Shown here piece after piece: positions 15,926-23,356 of a stretch of 64,000 nt of DNA (the first letter of the stretch is position 1; each line of letters starts with the position of its first letter). Below the pieces are notes generated by a model. That model was not told the DNA's origin. It was given only the letters and a program-made list of their open reading frames with translations, and ran no database searches. The translations under genes were made by a program, and so were the position numbers. This stretch comes from SIG603 sp044432645 (GTDB lineage Bacteria > Bacillota > Clostridia > Oscillospirales > Acutalibacteraceae): positions 1-64,000 of the forward strand of contig JAWXUM010000002.1 in assembly GCA_044432645.1 (NCBI GenBank), written 5' to 3'.

Positions 15926-16825
15926 ATGGATTTGAAAAAATTTAGAGGCTCGTTTTTGCTATTAATCGCCTCTTTTATATGGGGTACTGCTTTTGTTGCC
16001 CAAAGCATGGGTAATGAACTTGGTGCTTTTACTTTCGTTGCAGCTAGAAATATGGTAGGTTTTTTATTTTTACTTATCGTAGTGCTAATAGTTGATAAAA
16101 TACGAAAAAAGTCAAACACTAAAAACCCTATATATGAAAATAAAATATACATAAAAGGTGGATTTATTGGAGGATTAGCTCTTTTTGTAGCCATGGTACT
16201 TCAACAATTAGGCTTAGAACATACAAGTGCAGGAAAAGCTGGATTTTTAACAGCTTTATACATAGTAATTGTTCCTATAATGGGAATTGCTTTGAAGAAA
16301 AAGGTTGATCTGAAAATTTGGGTCAGTGTTCTTATAGCAACTGTTGGTACTTATTTTTTAAGTGTAACTGAAAATTTCACCATTGGACTTGGTGATATTT
16401 ATATTATTTTATGTGCTGTAGTTTTCTCTATTCACATTTTAATAATTGACCATTATTCACCTAAAACTGATGCTATAAAGCTTTCTGCAATGCAGTTTTT
16501 AGTTTGCTCTGTTATTTGCATTGTACTTTCAGCTATTATTGAAAAGCCAAGTTTAGCTCAAATTTTAGCTGTAATAGGTCCTATTTTATACGCTGGTATA
16601 ATGTCTAGTGGTATTGCCTTTACTCTTCAAATTATAGCTCAAAGTGAAACTCCTCCTACTGTAGCTTCGCTTATAATGTGTTTAGAGTCTGTTTTTGCTG
16701 TTCTTGCTGGAATGGTTATACTAAACGAAGTTTTAAACTCAAAAGAAATTTTAGGCTGTGTACTTGTATTTATTGCTGTTATCTTGGCACAAGTGCCAAT
16801 TGGTAAAAAAAAGCAGAAAAATTGA
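15926..16825 (+). CDS. EamA/DMT-family permease
   Basis: 299 aa, ten predicted membrane segments in two EamA repeats. The first opens SFLLLIASFIWGTAFVAQS; the second carries TPPTVASLIMCLESVFAVLAG, a typical signature of the drug/metabolite transporter superfamily. The ATG follows the MATE stop codon with no gap. Substrate unknown; amino-acid or metabolite export is usual for the family. Confidence 0.9.
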   Translation: MDLKKFRGSFLLLIASFIWGTAFVAQSMGNELGAFTFVAARNMVGFLFLLIVVLIVDKIRKKSNTKNPIYENKIYIKGGFIGGLALFVAMVLQQLGLEHTSAGKAGFLTALYIVIVPIMGIALKKKVDLKIWVSVLIATVGTYFLSVTENFTIGLGDIYIILCAVVFSIHILIIDHYSPKTDAIKLSAMQFLVCSVICIVLSAIIEKPSLAQILAVIGPILYAGIMSSGIAFTLQIIAQSETPPTVASLIMCLESVFAVLAGMVILNEVLNSKEILGCVLVFIAVILAQVPIGKKKQKN

Positions 16826-16854
16826 TTGACATATTGCAAGTTTTATTTTATGAT
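16826..16854 (+). promoter_or_regulatory. Promoter of nagB
   Basis: TTGACA at 16826-16831, a 17-base spacer and TATGAT at 16849-16854, about 38 bases before the nagB start codon. Confidence 0.75.
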
Positions 16855-16891
16855 AATAGTATAGATTATTGTATTGAAAGGATTCCTAAAA

Positions 16892-17599
16892 ATGAAAATT
16901 ATTAAAGTGAAAAACTATGACGAAATGAGTAAAATAGCAGCTAAAATTATTTGCTCACAAGTTGTAATCAATCCAAAAAGCGTACTAGGTTTAGCAACTG
17001 GCTCTTCCCCAATTGGTACTTATGAGAATATCATCAATGAATACAAAGCGGGGTGTTTAGATTTTTCTGAAATTAAAACAGTAAATTTAGACGAATATCA
17101 CGGTCTTGGTGGCGACAATGAACAGAGCTACCGTTATTTTATGGACAAACACTTATTTGACCTTGTTAACATAAAAAAAGAAAACACTAATGTTCCTAAC
17201 GGTTTAGCTGAAAATATAGACGAAGAATGTTTGAGATACGAAGCATTTATTGACAGCTTAGGTGGTATTGATTTACAACTTTTAGGTATTGGTCATAATG
17301 GGCATATTGGGTTTAATGAACCTGACGACCACTTTCCTAACATTGTTCACAGTGCAAACCTAGCTTCAGGCACTATTGAAGCTAATTCACGTATGTTTGA
17401 AAAAATCGAGGATGTTCCTACTGTAGCATTATCAATGGGTATTGGTACAATTATGAGAGCAAAAAAAATTCTTTTAATTGCTGGTAAAGACAAAACTCAA
17501 GCAGTTATGAACGCTATAAACGGAAAAGTTACTCCTAGTGTTCCTGCTTCTATCTTACAATTACACCCAGATGTAACAATTATTACTTGCGAAGAATAA
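16892..17599 (+). CDS. nagB: Glucosamine-6-phosphate deaminase
   Basis: 235 aa from ATG 16892, after GAAAGGA; an in-frame TTG at 16874 precedes this site. It converts glucosamine 6-phosphate to fructose 6-phosphate and ammonia. Visible: phosphate loop ATGSSPIGTY (35-44), catalytic Asp67-Glu68 in NLDEYHG, and GIGHNGHIGFNEP (133-144) with the catalytic His. The protein is the short form without the C-terminal allosteric tail of the E. coli enzyme. nagA is not in the window. Confidence 0.96.
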   Translation: MKIIKVKNYDEMSKIAAKIICSQVVINPKSVLGLATGSSPIGTYENIINEYKAGCLDFSEIKTVNLDEYHGLGGDNEQSYRYFMDKHLFDLVNIKKENTNVPNGLAENIDEECLRYEAFIDSLGGIDLQLLGIGHNGHIGFNEPDDHFPNIVHSANLASGTIEANSRMFEKIEDVPTVALSMGIGTIMRAKKILLIAGKDKTQAVMNAINGKVTPSVPASILQLHPDVTIITCEE

Positions 17600-17604
17600 C
17601 TTTA

Positions 17605-17634
17605 AAAATCTACCGTCTTACGCCGGTAGATTTT
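17605..17634 (+). terminator. Terminator of nagB
   Basis: AAAATCTACCG pairs with CGGTAGATTTT around a short loop, ending in four T, six bases after the nagB stop. Confidence 0.75.
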
Positions 17635-17651
17635 ATGTGTAAAGAGGTATT

Positions 17652-18458
17652 ATGAATTATAAAATTATAGCACTTGATTTAGATGGAACTTTAACTAATT
17701 CTAAAAAAATCATTACTCCAAAAACAAAAGAATATTTATTTAAAGCACAAAAAAATGGTACTATTGTAGTTCTTGCTTCTGGCAGACCTACTTATGGAAT
17801 TACAGCTTTAGCTAAAGAGCTTGAACTTGAAAAATATGGTGGTTATATTCTTTCTTACAATGGTGGAAATATTATTAGCTGTGAAGATAATAGCGTTTTA
17901 TTTGCTCAAACATTGCCAGAAAACATGATTGAAAGTATTTCTAAATTTGCTAAAGATGAAAAAGTTAATATTTTAAGTTACGAAAATGAGTATATAATTA
18001 CACATGACAAAAATTGTCCTTATGTTGCAAAAGAAGCCTTTATTAATAAAATGCCTATTAGAGAAGTTGATGATTTTGCCAATTATGTTAATTTTCAACT
18101 TCCTAAATGTCTTTTATTAGACGACGCTAAATCTTTGGCAAAAACAGAACAAAAAGCTATTAAAATTTTTGGCGATAAACTAAATGTTTACCGAAGTGAG
18201 CCTTATTTTTTGGAAATAGTGCCTCAAAATATTGACAAAGCTTTTTCCCTTAATTTTTTACTTAATAAGCTTAACTTAACTAAAGATAATTTAATTTGCT
18301 GTGGTGATGGATTTAACGACCTTTCAATGATTAAATTTGCTGGATTAGGTGTAGCTATGGCTAATGCTCAACAAATTGTTAAAGAGCAAGCAGATGTCGT
18401 TACACTTGATAACGACAGCGACGGCTTAGTTCCTATAATAGAAAAATATTTGTTATAA
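17652..18458 (+). CDS. Cof-type HAD phosphatase
   Basis: 268 aa. The HAD motif I is ALDLDGTLTNS (residues 6-16), motif II is the Ser in VLASGRPTYG, and motif IV is CCGDGFNDLSMI. The large cap between motifs II and III places it in the Cof/YidA subfamily (type IIB), whose members dephosphorylate sugar phosphates or flavin precursors. It lies downstream of nagB beyond a terminator; a link to amino-sugar phosphates is possible but unproven. Confidence 0.92.
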   Translation: MNYKIIALDLDGTLTNSKKIITPKTKEYLFKAQKNGTIVVLASGRPTYGITALAKELELEKYGGYILSYNGGNIISCEDNSVLFAQTLPENMIESISKFAKDEKVNILSYENEYIITHDKNCPYVAKEAFINKMPIREVDDFANYVNFQLPKCLLLDDAKSLAKTEQKAIKIFGDKLNVYRSEPYFLEIVPQNIDKAFSLNFLLNKLNLTKDNLICCGDGFNDLSMIKFAGLGVAMANAQQIVKEQADVVTLDNDSDGLVPIIEKYLL

Positions 18459-18462
18459 ATAA

Positions 18463-18499
18463 AATGACATCACCAAAAAACTGGTGATGTCATTGTTTT
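18463..18499. terminator. Bidirectional terminator
   Basis: AATGACATCACC (18463-18474) pairs with GGTGATGTCATT (18483-18494), with T residues on both strands, between the convergent HAD and cyclophilin genes. Confidence 0.85.
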
Positions 18500-18500
18500 A

Positions 18501-19334
18501 TTAACCTTGATAAACTAATACTTCAATAGACTCAATTATAACGTCTTCGACTGGCATATATGTAGTACTGTCAACTTCGACTTCTGAAATAAGCTCTATA
18601 ATATCGTAGCCTTCAAATACTTGTCCAAAAACAGTATGTCCTGTATTGAGTACATCATAAGTCGCATCTAAAGTTGGATTTCCTCCATAATTTGTATAAA
18701 TAGATGATATAGCATCAGTAACTTTAGTCATATCAATAATTGATGATGAATAGAACGCATAAGCAGTTGTTGGGTCTTCTACGAAATAATCATACATTGA
18801 CTCAAAAGTAGTCCAGTCAACAGAAGTTGAATTGGCGTTTATGAAAAATTGAGAACCGTTTGTATCATCACCAGAATTAGCCATTGAAAGTGCACCATTT
18901 AAATTAAGTAATTTATCAGAAAATTCATCTTCAAAAGTTGTGTCCCAAATGCTTGTACCACCAGTGCCATCTCCTTCAGGGTCACCACTTTGAATAATAA
19001 AATCATCTATTACTCTATGGAAAGTCAAACCGTAGTAATAACCTGATATTGCTAATTGTTTGAAATTGTAAACAGCTAAAGGTGCTATTTCTGGGAAAAA
19101 TCTTATCTTAATTTCTCCATAATTAGTTGTAATAACAACTATTTCCTCTCCCTCATCTGGCATGTCAAGCTGAAAACCTACTTCTTCAACCGTTCCTACA
19201 GCAGTTAATTCGTCCATGCTTACTATATTGGTTGTTCCTAAGACGTTTGCTTGAGTTTTTTCGTCATTACTTTTGCAAGCTGTAAATGACAAACAAATCG
19301 CAATAACTAATAAAATAGATGTATATTTTTTCAT
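18501..19334 (-). CDS. Cyclophilin-type peptidyl-prolyl isomerase, lipoprotein
   Basis: 277 aa. The N-terminus is a lipoprotein signal (MKKY, hydrophobic stretch, SFTAC), so Cys20 should be lipidated and the protein anchored outside the membrane. The cyclophilin domain (about residues 65-275) has FHRVIDDFIIQSGDPEGDGTGG and SQFFINAN, which carry the catalytic Arg and Gln-containing strands. An insertion of about 50 residues (VDWTTFESMYDYFVEDPTTAYAFYSSS region) distinguishes it from minimal cyclophilins. Role: folding of exported proteins. Confidence 0.93.
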   Translation of the reverse strand: MKKYTSILLVIAICLSFTACKSNDEKTQANVLGTTNIVSMDELTAVGTVEEVGFQLDMPDEGEEIVVITTNYGEIKIRFFPEIAPLAVYNFKQLAISGYYYGLTFHRVIDDFIIQSGDPEGDGTGGTSIWDTTFEDEFSDKLLNLNGALSMANSGDDTNGSQFFINANSTSVDWTTFESMYDYFVEDPTTAYAFYSSSIIDMTKVTDAISSIYTNYGGNPTLDATYDVLNTGHTVFGQVFEGYDIIELISEVEVDSTTYMPVEDVIIESIEVLVYQG

Positions 19335-19475
19335 TTAAATAATCCTTTCAAAATGCTTTTAAATAATTTTATAACAATAATTTGTGAATTTCAAGTGAAA
19401 TATTAATAATTTGTATTAAATTAACTTTTTGTACATATATATTACAGAAGATAATATGAAAGGACGATTATTAAT

Positions 19476-20393
19476 ATGAAATACTACCCAGAGGGATATT
19501 TGATTGGAAGTAAAGAAAATAACTTTTATTTAAATTCTGCTATTAACTTATCCGAAGCTTGTAAAGAGAAAAAAATCGTAGAGGCTCGGGCGATTGTTTG
19601 TGATAGTGGTCACAATATTGTAGTTGATTTAGGCGCTATGAAAGGTATAATACCTAGAGAAGAAGGTGCTATAGGTATAAAAGACGGCAGTGTTAGAGAT
19701 ATTGCTATTATTTCAAGAGTGAATAAGCCTGTAAGTTTTATTGTAACAGACTTTAGACGTGATGAAAAAGGTACAATTTATGCTGTTTTGTCACGAAGAC
19801 TAGCACAAGAACAGTGCCGAAAAAATTATATAGACAATTTAATACCAGGTGATGTTATAACTGCAAAAATTACACACATAGAAGCTTTCGGTGTTTTTGC
19901 TGATATTGGTTGTGGAATTATAGCATTAATGCCTATAGATTTTATTTCGGTTTCTAGAATTGAACATCCAAGTGAAAGATTTTCTGTAGGGATGGAGATT
20001 AAAACCGTAATTAAATCAAAAGAAAATGGAAGAATTACTTTATCTCAAAAAGAACTTTTAGGTACTTGGGAAGAAAACTCAAGTATATTCAAATCAGGAG
20101 AAACTGTTGCTGGAATTATAAGAAGTGTTGAAAATTATGGTGTTTTTGTAGAATTAACTCCTAATTTAGCAGGACTTGCCGAGCTTAAAGACGGTGTTTT
20201 TCCTGGACAACAAGCAAGCGTTTACATAAAATGCATTGTTCCGTCACGTATGAAAATAAAGCTGATTATAATTGAAACTTTTGATTATGTTTACAACCCT
20301 ACACCACCAAAATATTTTTTTATACAACATCATATGGATAAATTTGTGTATTCACCAACTGAAAGTGAAAAAATAATTGTGAGCGAATTCTAA
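19476..20393 (+). CDS. S1-domain RNA-binding protein
   Basis: 305 aa with three S1-like OB folds. The second is clearest (IPGDVITAKITHIEAFGVFADIGCG region, residues about 125-195). The first (60-110) and third (210-260, TVAGIIRSVENYGVFVEL) follow the same pattern. It resembles the shortened ribosomal protein S1 homologues of Firmicutes, which are not fused to IspH/LytB here. The role is probably RNA binding in translation. The C-terminal 50 residues (aromatic and Pro-rich) have no fold that I recognise. ATG follows AAAGGACG. Confidence 0.85.
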   Translation: MKYYPEGYLIGSKENNFYLNSAINLSEACKEKKIVEARAIVCDSGHNIVVDLGAMKGIIPREEGAIGIKDGSVRDIAIISRVNKPVSFIVTDFRRDEKGTIYAVLSRRLAQEQCRKNYIDNLIPGDVITAKITHIEAFGVFADIGCGIIALMPIDFISVSRIEHPSERFSVGMEIKTVIKSKENGRITLSQKELLGTWEENSSIFKSGETVAGIIRSVENYGVFVELTPNLAGLAELKDGVFPGQQASVYIKCIVPSRMKIKLIIIETFDYVYNPTPPKYFFIQHHMDKFVYSPTESEKIIVSEF

Positions 20394-20394
20394 A

Positions 20395-21255
20395 TTAAAT
20401 AGTTCTAAATCCTTTGCCAATAGTTTCGCTTGAATTTACTATTGTAATAAAAGCTTTAGGGTCAATACTCTTAATATACCTTCTTAATAGAACCGTTTGT
20501 CGTCTGCTTAGCACAGTGATGACAACGGTTTCTTTTTCGTTTGTGTACGCACCTACTGCCTCATACATTGTAGAACTTCTTTTCAAAGTTTTAATTATAA
20601 AATCTCTTATATCATCAGATTTTTTAGAAATAATAGTTACTTGTTTTCTGATTTTAATATTATCAATAACACCGTCAACAACAAAAGCTTTTGCAATAAG
20701 ACCTAAAATGCAATAAAGCCCAGTGTTAACACCAAACATAAAACCAGCAGTAAATGCAATTGAAAAGTCCGACACTAATAAAGCTTTGCCAATTTCTAGA
20801 CTAGTTTTTTTAGACAATATCATAGCTACTATATCAGTTCCACCAGAAGACGCATTGATATTGAATAAAATTGCACTTCCAACAGCTGGTAGAGCTACTG
20901 CATAACAAAGCTCTAGTAAAGTATCGCTTGTAAAAGCTTCGTTCATGGGATAAATTAATTCTAAAAGCGATACATATGTGGAAAGCATTATAGAAGAATA
21001 CAAAGTCGCACCCATTATTTGTTTGCCTAAAAAAAACAATCCTAATAGTAGCAAACTTCCGTTAATGATGTACATGAATACACCAATGTTTCTGGAAGGA
21101 AAAAAACCTTTTGCAATAATTGATAAACCCGATGTTCCACCTAACGCAAAATTATTTGGTGACTTAAAAAAGTGAATACCAACAGCTATTAAAATTAGAC
21201 CTGCATTGAGAAGTAAAAACCATTTTATGTTTTCTTTTGTAAATATTTTTTTCAT
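20395..21255 (-). CDS. YitT-family membrane protein (DUF161/DUF2179)
   Basis: 286 aa from ATG 21255, where the family N-terminus begins (MKKIFTKENIKW). An in-frame ATG at 21297 would add 14 residues without a ribosome site. Five to six membrane segments are followed by a soluble C-terminal domain (IRKQVTIISKKSDDIRDFI onward) typical of DUF2179. NFALGGTSGLSII and NASSGGTDIVAMI are recurring YitT signatures. Function of the family is not established; transport is suspected. Confidence 0.88.
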   Translation of the reverse strand: MKKIFTKENIKWFLLLNAGLILIAVGIHFFKSPNNFALGGTSGLSIIAKGFFPSRNIGVFMYIINGSLLLLGLFFLGKQIMGATLYSSIMLSTYVSLLELIYPMNEAFTSDTLLELCYAVALPAVGSAILFNINASSGGTDIVAMILSKKTSLEIGKALLVSDFSIAFTAGFMFGVNTGLYCILGLIAKAFVVDGVIDNIKIRKQVTIISKKSDDIRDFIIKTLKRSSTMYEAVGAYTNEKETVVITVLSRRQTVLLRRYIKSIDPKAFITIVNSSETIGKGFRTI

Positions 21256-21445
21256 TTTTTCTTTCTTGTCGCAAAATATCACGACTACCTTTAACATTTT
21301 ATAAAATATTTGCCTTAGATATTTTAAATCAAAAACATTAAACTGTCAATATATATTTTCTACAACATATTTTCTACAAATTTCTATTGCAATATTCGTC
21401 TTTTTGTTTTATAATAAATATAGATAAAAAATGAATTTTATGCTA

Positions 21446-21474
21446 TTGACTGAATTTAGTTTTTATGCTAAAAT
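21446..21474 (+). promoter_or_regulatory. Promoter of the SCIFF gene
   Basis: TTGACT (21446-21451), a 17-base spacer and TAAAAT (21469-21474) preceded by TGC, an extended -10. The start codon lies 33 bases further on. Confidence 0.85.
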
Positions 21475-21507
21475 ATAGTAATTGATATATCAAGGAGGTA
21501 AAGTACT

Positions 21508-21654
21508 ATGAAACGTATTCAAACAGTTGAAACTAGAAATCTTGTAGAAAGCTGCAAAAAAGGCGGTTGTGGTGAGTGTCAAACTTCTTGTCAATCTGCT
21601 TGCAAAACATCTTGCGGCGTTGCTAATCAAAAATGCGAAAACAAGAACAAATAA
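21508..21654 (+). CDS. SCIFF ranthipeptide precursor
   Basis: 48 aa, preceded by CAAGGAGGT. The core GGCGECQTSCQSACKTSC followed by VANQKCE is the hallmark of SCIFF (six cysteines in forty-five residues), a ribosomal peptide cross-linked by Cys-to-carbon thioethers. Cysteines are at 16, 21, 24, 28, 32, 36 and 43. Position 16 is additional to the usual six. The maturase gene follows after a hairpin. In other Clostridia SCIFF-type peptides have been linked to population behaviour and stress; here the role is inference. Confidence 0.95.
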   Translation: MKRIQTVETRNLVESCKKGGCGECQTSCQSACKTSCGVANQKCENKNK

Positions 21655-21666
21655 TCTCTTGTAATT

Positions 21667-21706
21667 AAAATCCGCTGTTTCGCTAAGTGAAATCAGCGGA
21701 TTTTTT
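21667..21706 (+). terminator. Hairpin terminator between SCIFF peptide and maturase
   Basis: AAAATCCGCTG (21667-21677) pairs with CAGCGGATTTT (21694-21704); an inner TTTC/GAAA pair shortens the loop; a T-run follows. It should act as a partial terminator, keeping peptide mRNA in excess over maturase mRNA. Confidence 0.85.
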
Positions 21707-21729
21707 ATGCGTAGAAAGGAAATGTATTT

Positions 21730-23106
21730 ATGATACATCAATATAAATTGAACGGTTACAATATAGTAATCGATGTTGCTAGTGGCTCTGTTCACATGGT
21801 AGATGAAGTTGTTTATGATATAATAAAGCTTTACGAAACAAAAACTCATAATGAAATTATAGATATAATACTTGAAAAATATGGTCATTTAGACGATGTT
21901 AATGAAACAGAAATAAAGCTATGTTTTGAAGATATAGAAACTTTAAAAAAAGACAACAAGCTTTTCGCTGACGAAAGTTACGCTATACAAGCCGTTGACT
22001 TTAAAAATAACAACAAAGAAGTTAAGGCGCTATGTATGCACATTGCCCACACTTGCAACCTTAATTGTAGTTACTGTTTTGCAAGCCAAGGTAAATACAA
22101 AGGCAGTGAAGCACTCATGAGCCTTGAAGTTGGCAAAAAAGCTTTTGACTTTTTGATAGAGAATTCTGGCAAAAGGCACAATTTGGAAGTTGACTTTTTT
22201 GGTGGCGAACCACTTATGAACTGGAATGTTGTCAAAAGTCTTGTTTACTATGGCAGGGAACTTGAAAAAATCCACGACAAGCACTTTCGCTTTACATTGA
22301 CAACTAATGGTGTACTTATTGATGATGATGTTATAGATTTCGCAAATAAAGAAATGGATAATGTTGTTTTAAGTTTAGACGGCAGAAAAAACATTCATGA
22401 CCATTTTAGAGTTGACTATGCTGGTAAGGGTAGCTATGAAAAAGTTGTACCAAAATTCAAAAAATTAGTTGAAGCTCGTGACAATAAAGACTATTATATG
22501 AGGGGTACTTTTACCCACAACAACCCAGACTTTGTTAATGATATTTTGCATATGGCAGATTTAGGCTTTACAGAACTGAGCATGGAGCCAGTTGTATGTC
22601 CTGACAGCGACCCTTATGCACTAACAAATGATGATATTGAAGTAGTAATGAACCAATATGAATTATTAGCTGACGAAATGCTAAAACGTGAAAAAGCTGG
22701 TAATCCTTTTACTTTTTACCACTATATGCTTGATTTAAGCAATGGCCCTTGTATTTATAAAAGAGTAACAGGTTGTGGCTCTGGTACTGAATATTTTGCT
22801 GTAACTCCTACAGGTGAGCTTTATCCTTGTCACCAATTTGTAGGAAAACCAGACTTTTTAATAGGAAATGTTTTTGACGGAATTAAGCACCCAGAAAAAC
22901 AAGATGAGTTTAGGACTTGCAATATTTATGCTAGAGAAGAATGCAAGGAATGTTGGGCCAGACTTTACTGTGCTGGTGGTTGTGCTGCAAACTCTTATAA
23001 CGCTACGGGCAATATTAAAGGTGTTTACAAACAAGGTTGTGAACTTTTCAAAAAACGTATAGAATGTGCTATTATGTTACAAGTTGCACAAAAAAATGAA
23101 GTGTAA
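21730..23106 (+). CDS. SCIFF radical-SAM maturase (SPASM type)
   Basis: 458 aa. An N-terminal RiPP-recognition-like region (residues 1-90, YNIVIDVASGSVHMVDEVVYDII) is followed by the radical-SAM cluster Cys109, Cys113, Cys116 (CNLNCSYC), FFGGEPLMNW, and a C-terminal SPASM region rich in Cys (CGSGTEYFAV...YPCHQF, then ECKECWARLYCAGGC). Enzymes of this type install thioether bridges in SCIFF. The gene immediately follows the peptide. anSME-type sulfatase maturases share the fold, but the N-terminal region and the neighbour argue for SCIFF. Confidence 0.95.
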   Translation: MIHQYKLNGYNIVIDVASGSVHMVDEVVYDIIKLYETKTHNEIIDIILEKYGHLDDVNETEIKLCFEDIETLKKDNKLFADESYAIQAVDFKNNNKEVKALCMHIAHTCNLNCSYCFASQGKYKGSEALMSLEVGKKAFDFLIENSGKRHNLEVDFFGGEPLMNWNVVKSLVYYGRELEKIHDKHFRFTLTTNGVLIDDDVIDFANKEMDNVVLSLDGRKNIHDHFRVDYAGKGSYEKVVPKFKKLVEARDNKDYYMRGTFTHNNPDFVNDILHMADLGFTELSMEPVVCPDSDPYALTNDDIEVVMNQYELLADEMLKREKAGNPFTFYHYMLDLSNGPCIYKRVTGCGSGTEYFAVTPTGELYPCHQFVGKPDFLIGNVFDGIKHPEKQDEFRTCNIYAREECKECWARLYCAGGCAANSYNATGNIKGVYKQGCELFKKRIECAIMLQVAQKNEV

Positions 23107-23112
23107 TTTTAT

Positions 23113-23140
23113 TTGACTTTTTTCGTAATAGTGCTATAAT
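23113..23140 (+). promoter_or_regulatory. Promoter of the ABC-F leader
   Basis: TTGACT at 23113-23118, a 16-base spacer and TATAAT at 23135-23140. The transcript would start near 23147, giving a leader of about 210 bases. Confidence 0.85.
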
Positions 23141-23172
23141 TTATTTAGTATAAAAAGAATGGAGCTGAAAGA

Positions 23173-23193
23173 ATGTACATTATTTCTTGCTAA
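23173..23193 (+). CDS. Leader peptide MYIISC (attenuator uORF)
   Basis: ATG TAC ATT ATT TCT TGC TAA, with GGAG eight bases upstream. Its last codons TCTTGC (23185-23190) are complementary to GCAAGA (23249-23254). Short uORFs of this kind precede many antibiotic-inducible ABC-F genes, where drug-stalled ribosomes alter the leader fold. Translation has not been shown. Confidence 0.6.
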   Translation: MYIISC

Positions 23194-23336
23194 TTTTAAA
23201 GCATCAAAACTTTTTTGCGATTTAATCGCTTGATTTGTTGTGTTTATTGCAAGATTTATGTTATTTTTTCACCTTAATATAATTATTAAATTTTATATTT
23301 TGGTTGTAAGAATTTATTTTCTTGCAACCAATTTTT
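23194..23336 (+). promoter_or_regulatory. Transcription attenuator of the ABC-F gene
   Basis: The terminator is a 13-base stem: TTGGTTGTAAGAA (23300-23312) with TTCTTGCAACCAA (23319-23331), one G-U pair, then five T. An antiterminator is possible: TTGCAAGA (23247-23254) is exactly complementary to TCTTGCAA (23320-23327) in the terminator 3' arm. The end of the uORF, TCTTGC (23185-23190), can pair with the same GCAAGA (23249-23254). Another small hairpin, GCGAT/ATCGC (23217-23229), lies between. A ribosome stalled on the uORF should free segment 2 to open the terminator. Confidence 0.75.
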
Positions 23337-23356
23337 GTATATTAAGGAGAAAACTA

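Noticed and set aside
21730..23106. Interpretation of the radical SAM protein as the maturase of the sulfatase at 6.9 kb.
   Set aside because: The directly adjacent SCIFF peptide and the N-terminal recognition-like region fit SCIFF maturation; a side activity cannot be excluded but nothing supports it.
23240..23356. An N-terminal extension of the ABC-F protein.
   Set aside because: It would translate the terminator and attenuator; ATG 23357 with AAGGAGA and the usual family N-terminus (MSLINITNLTF) is the clear start.
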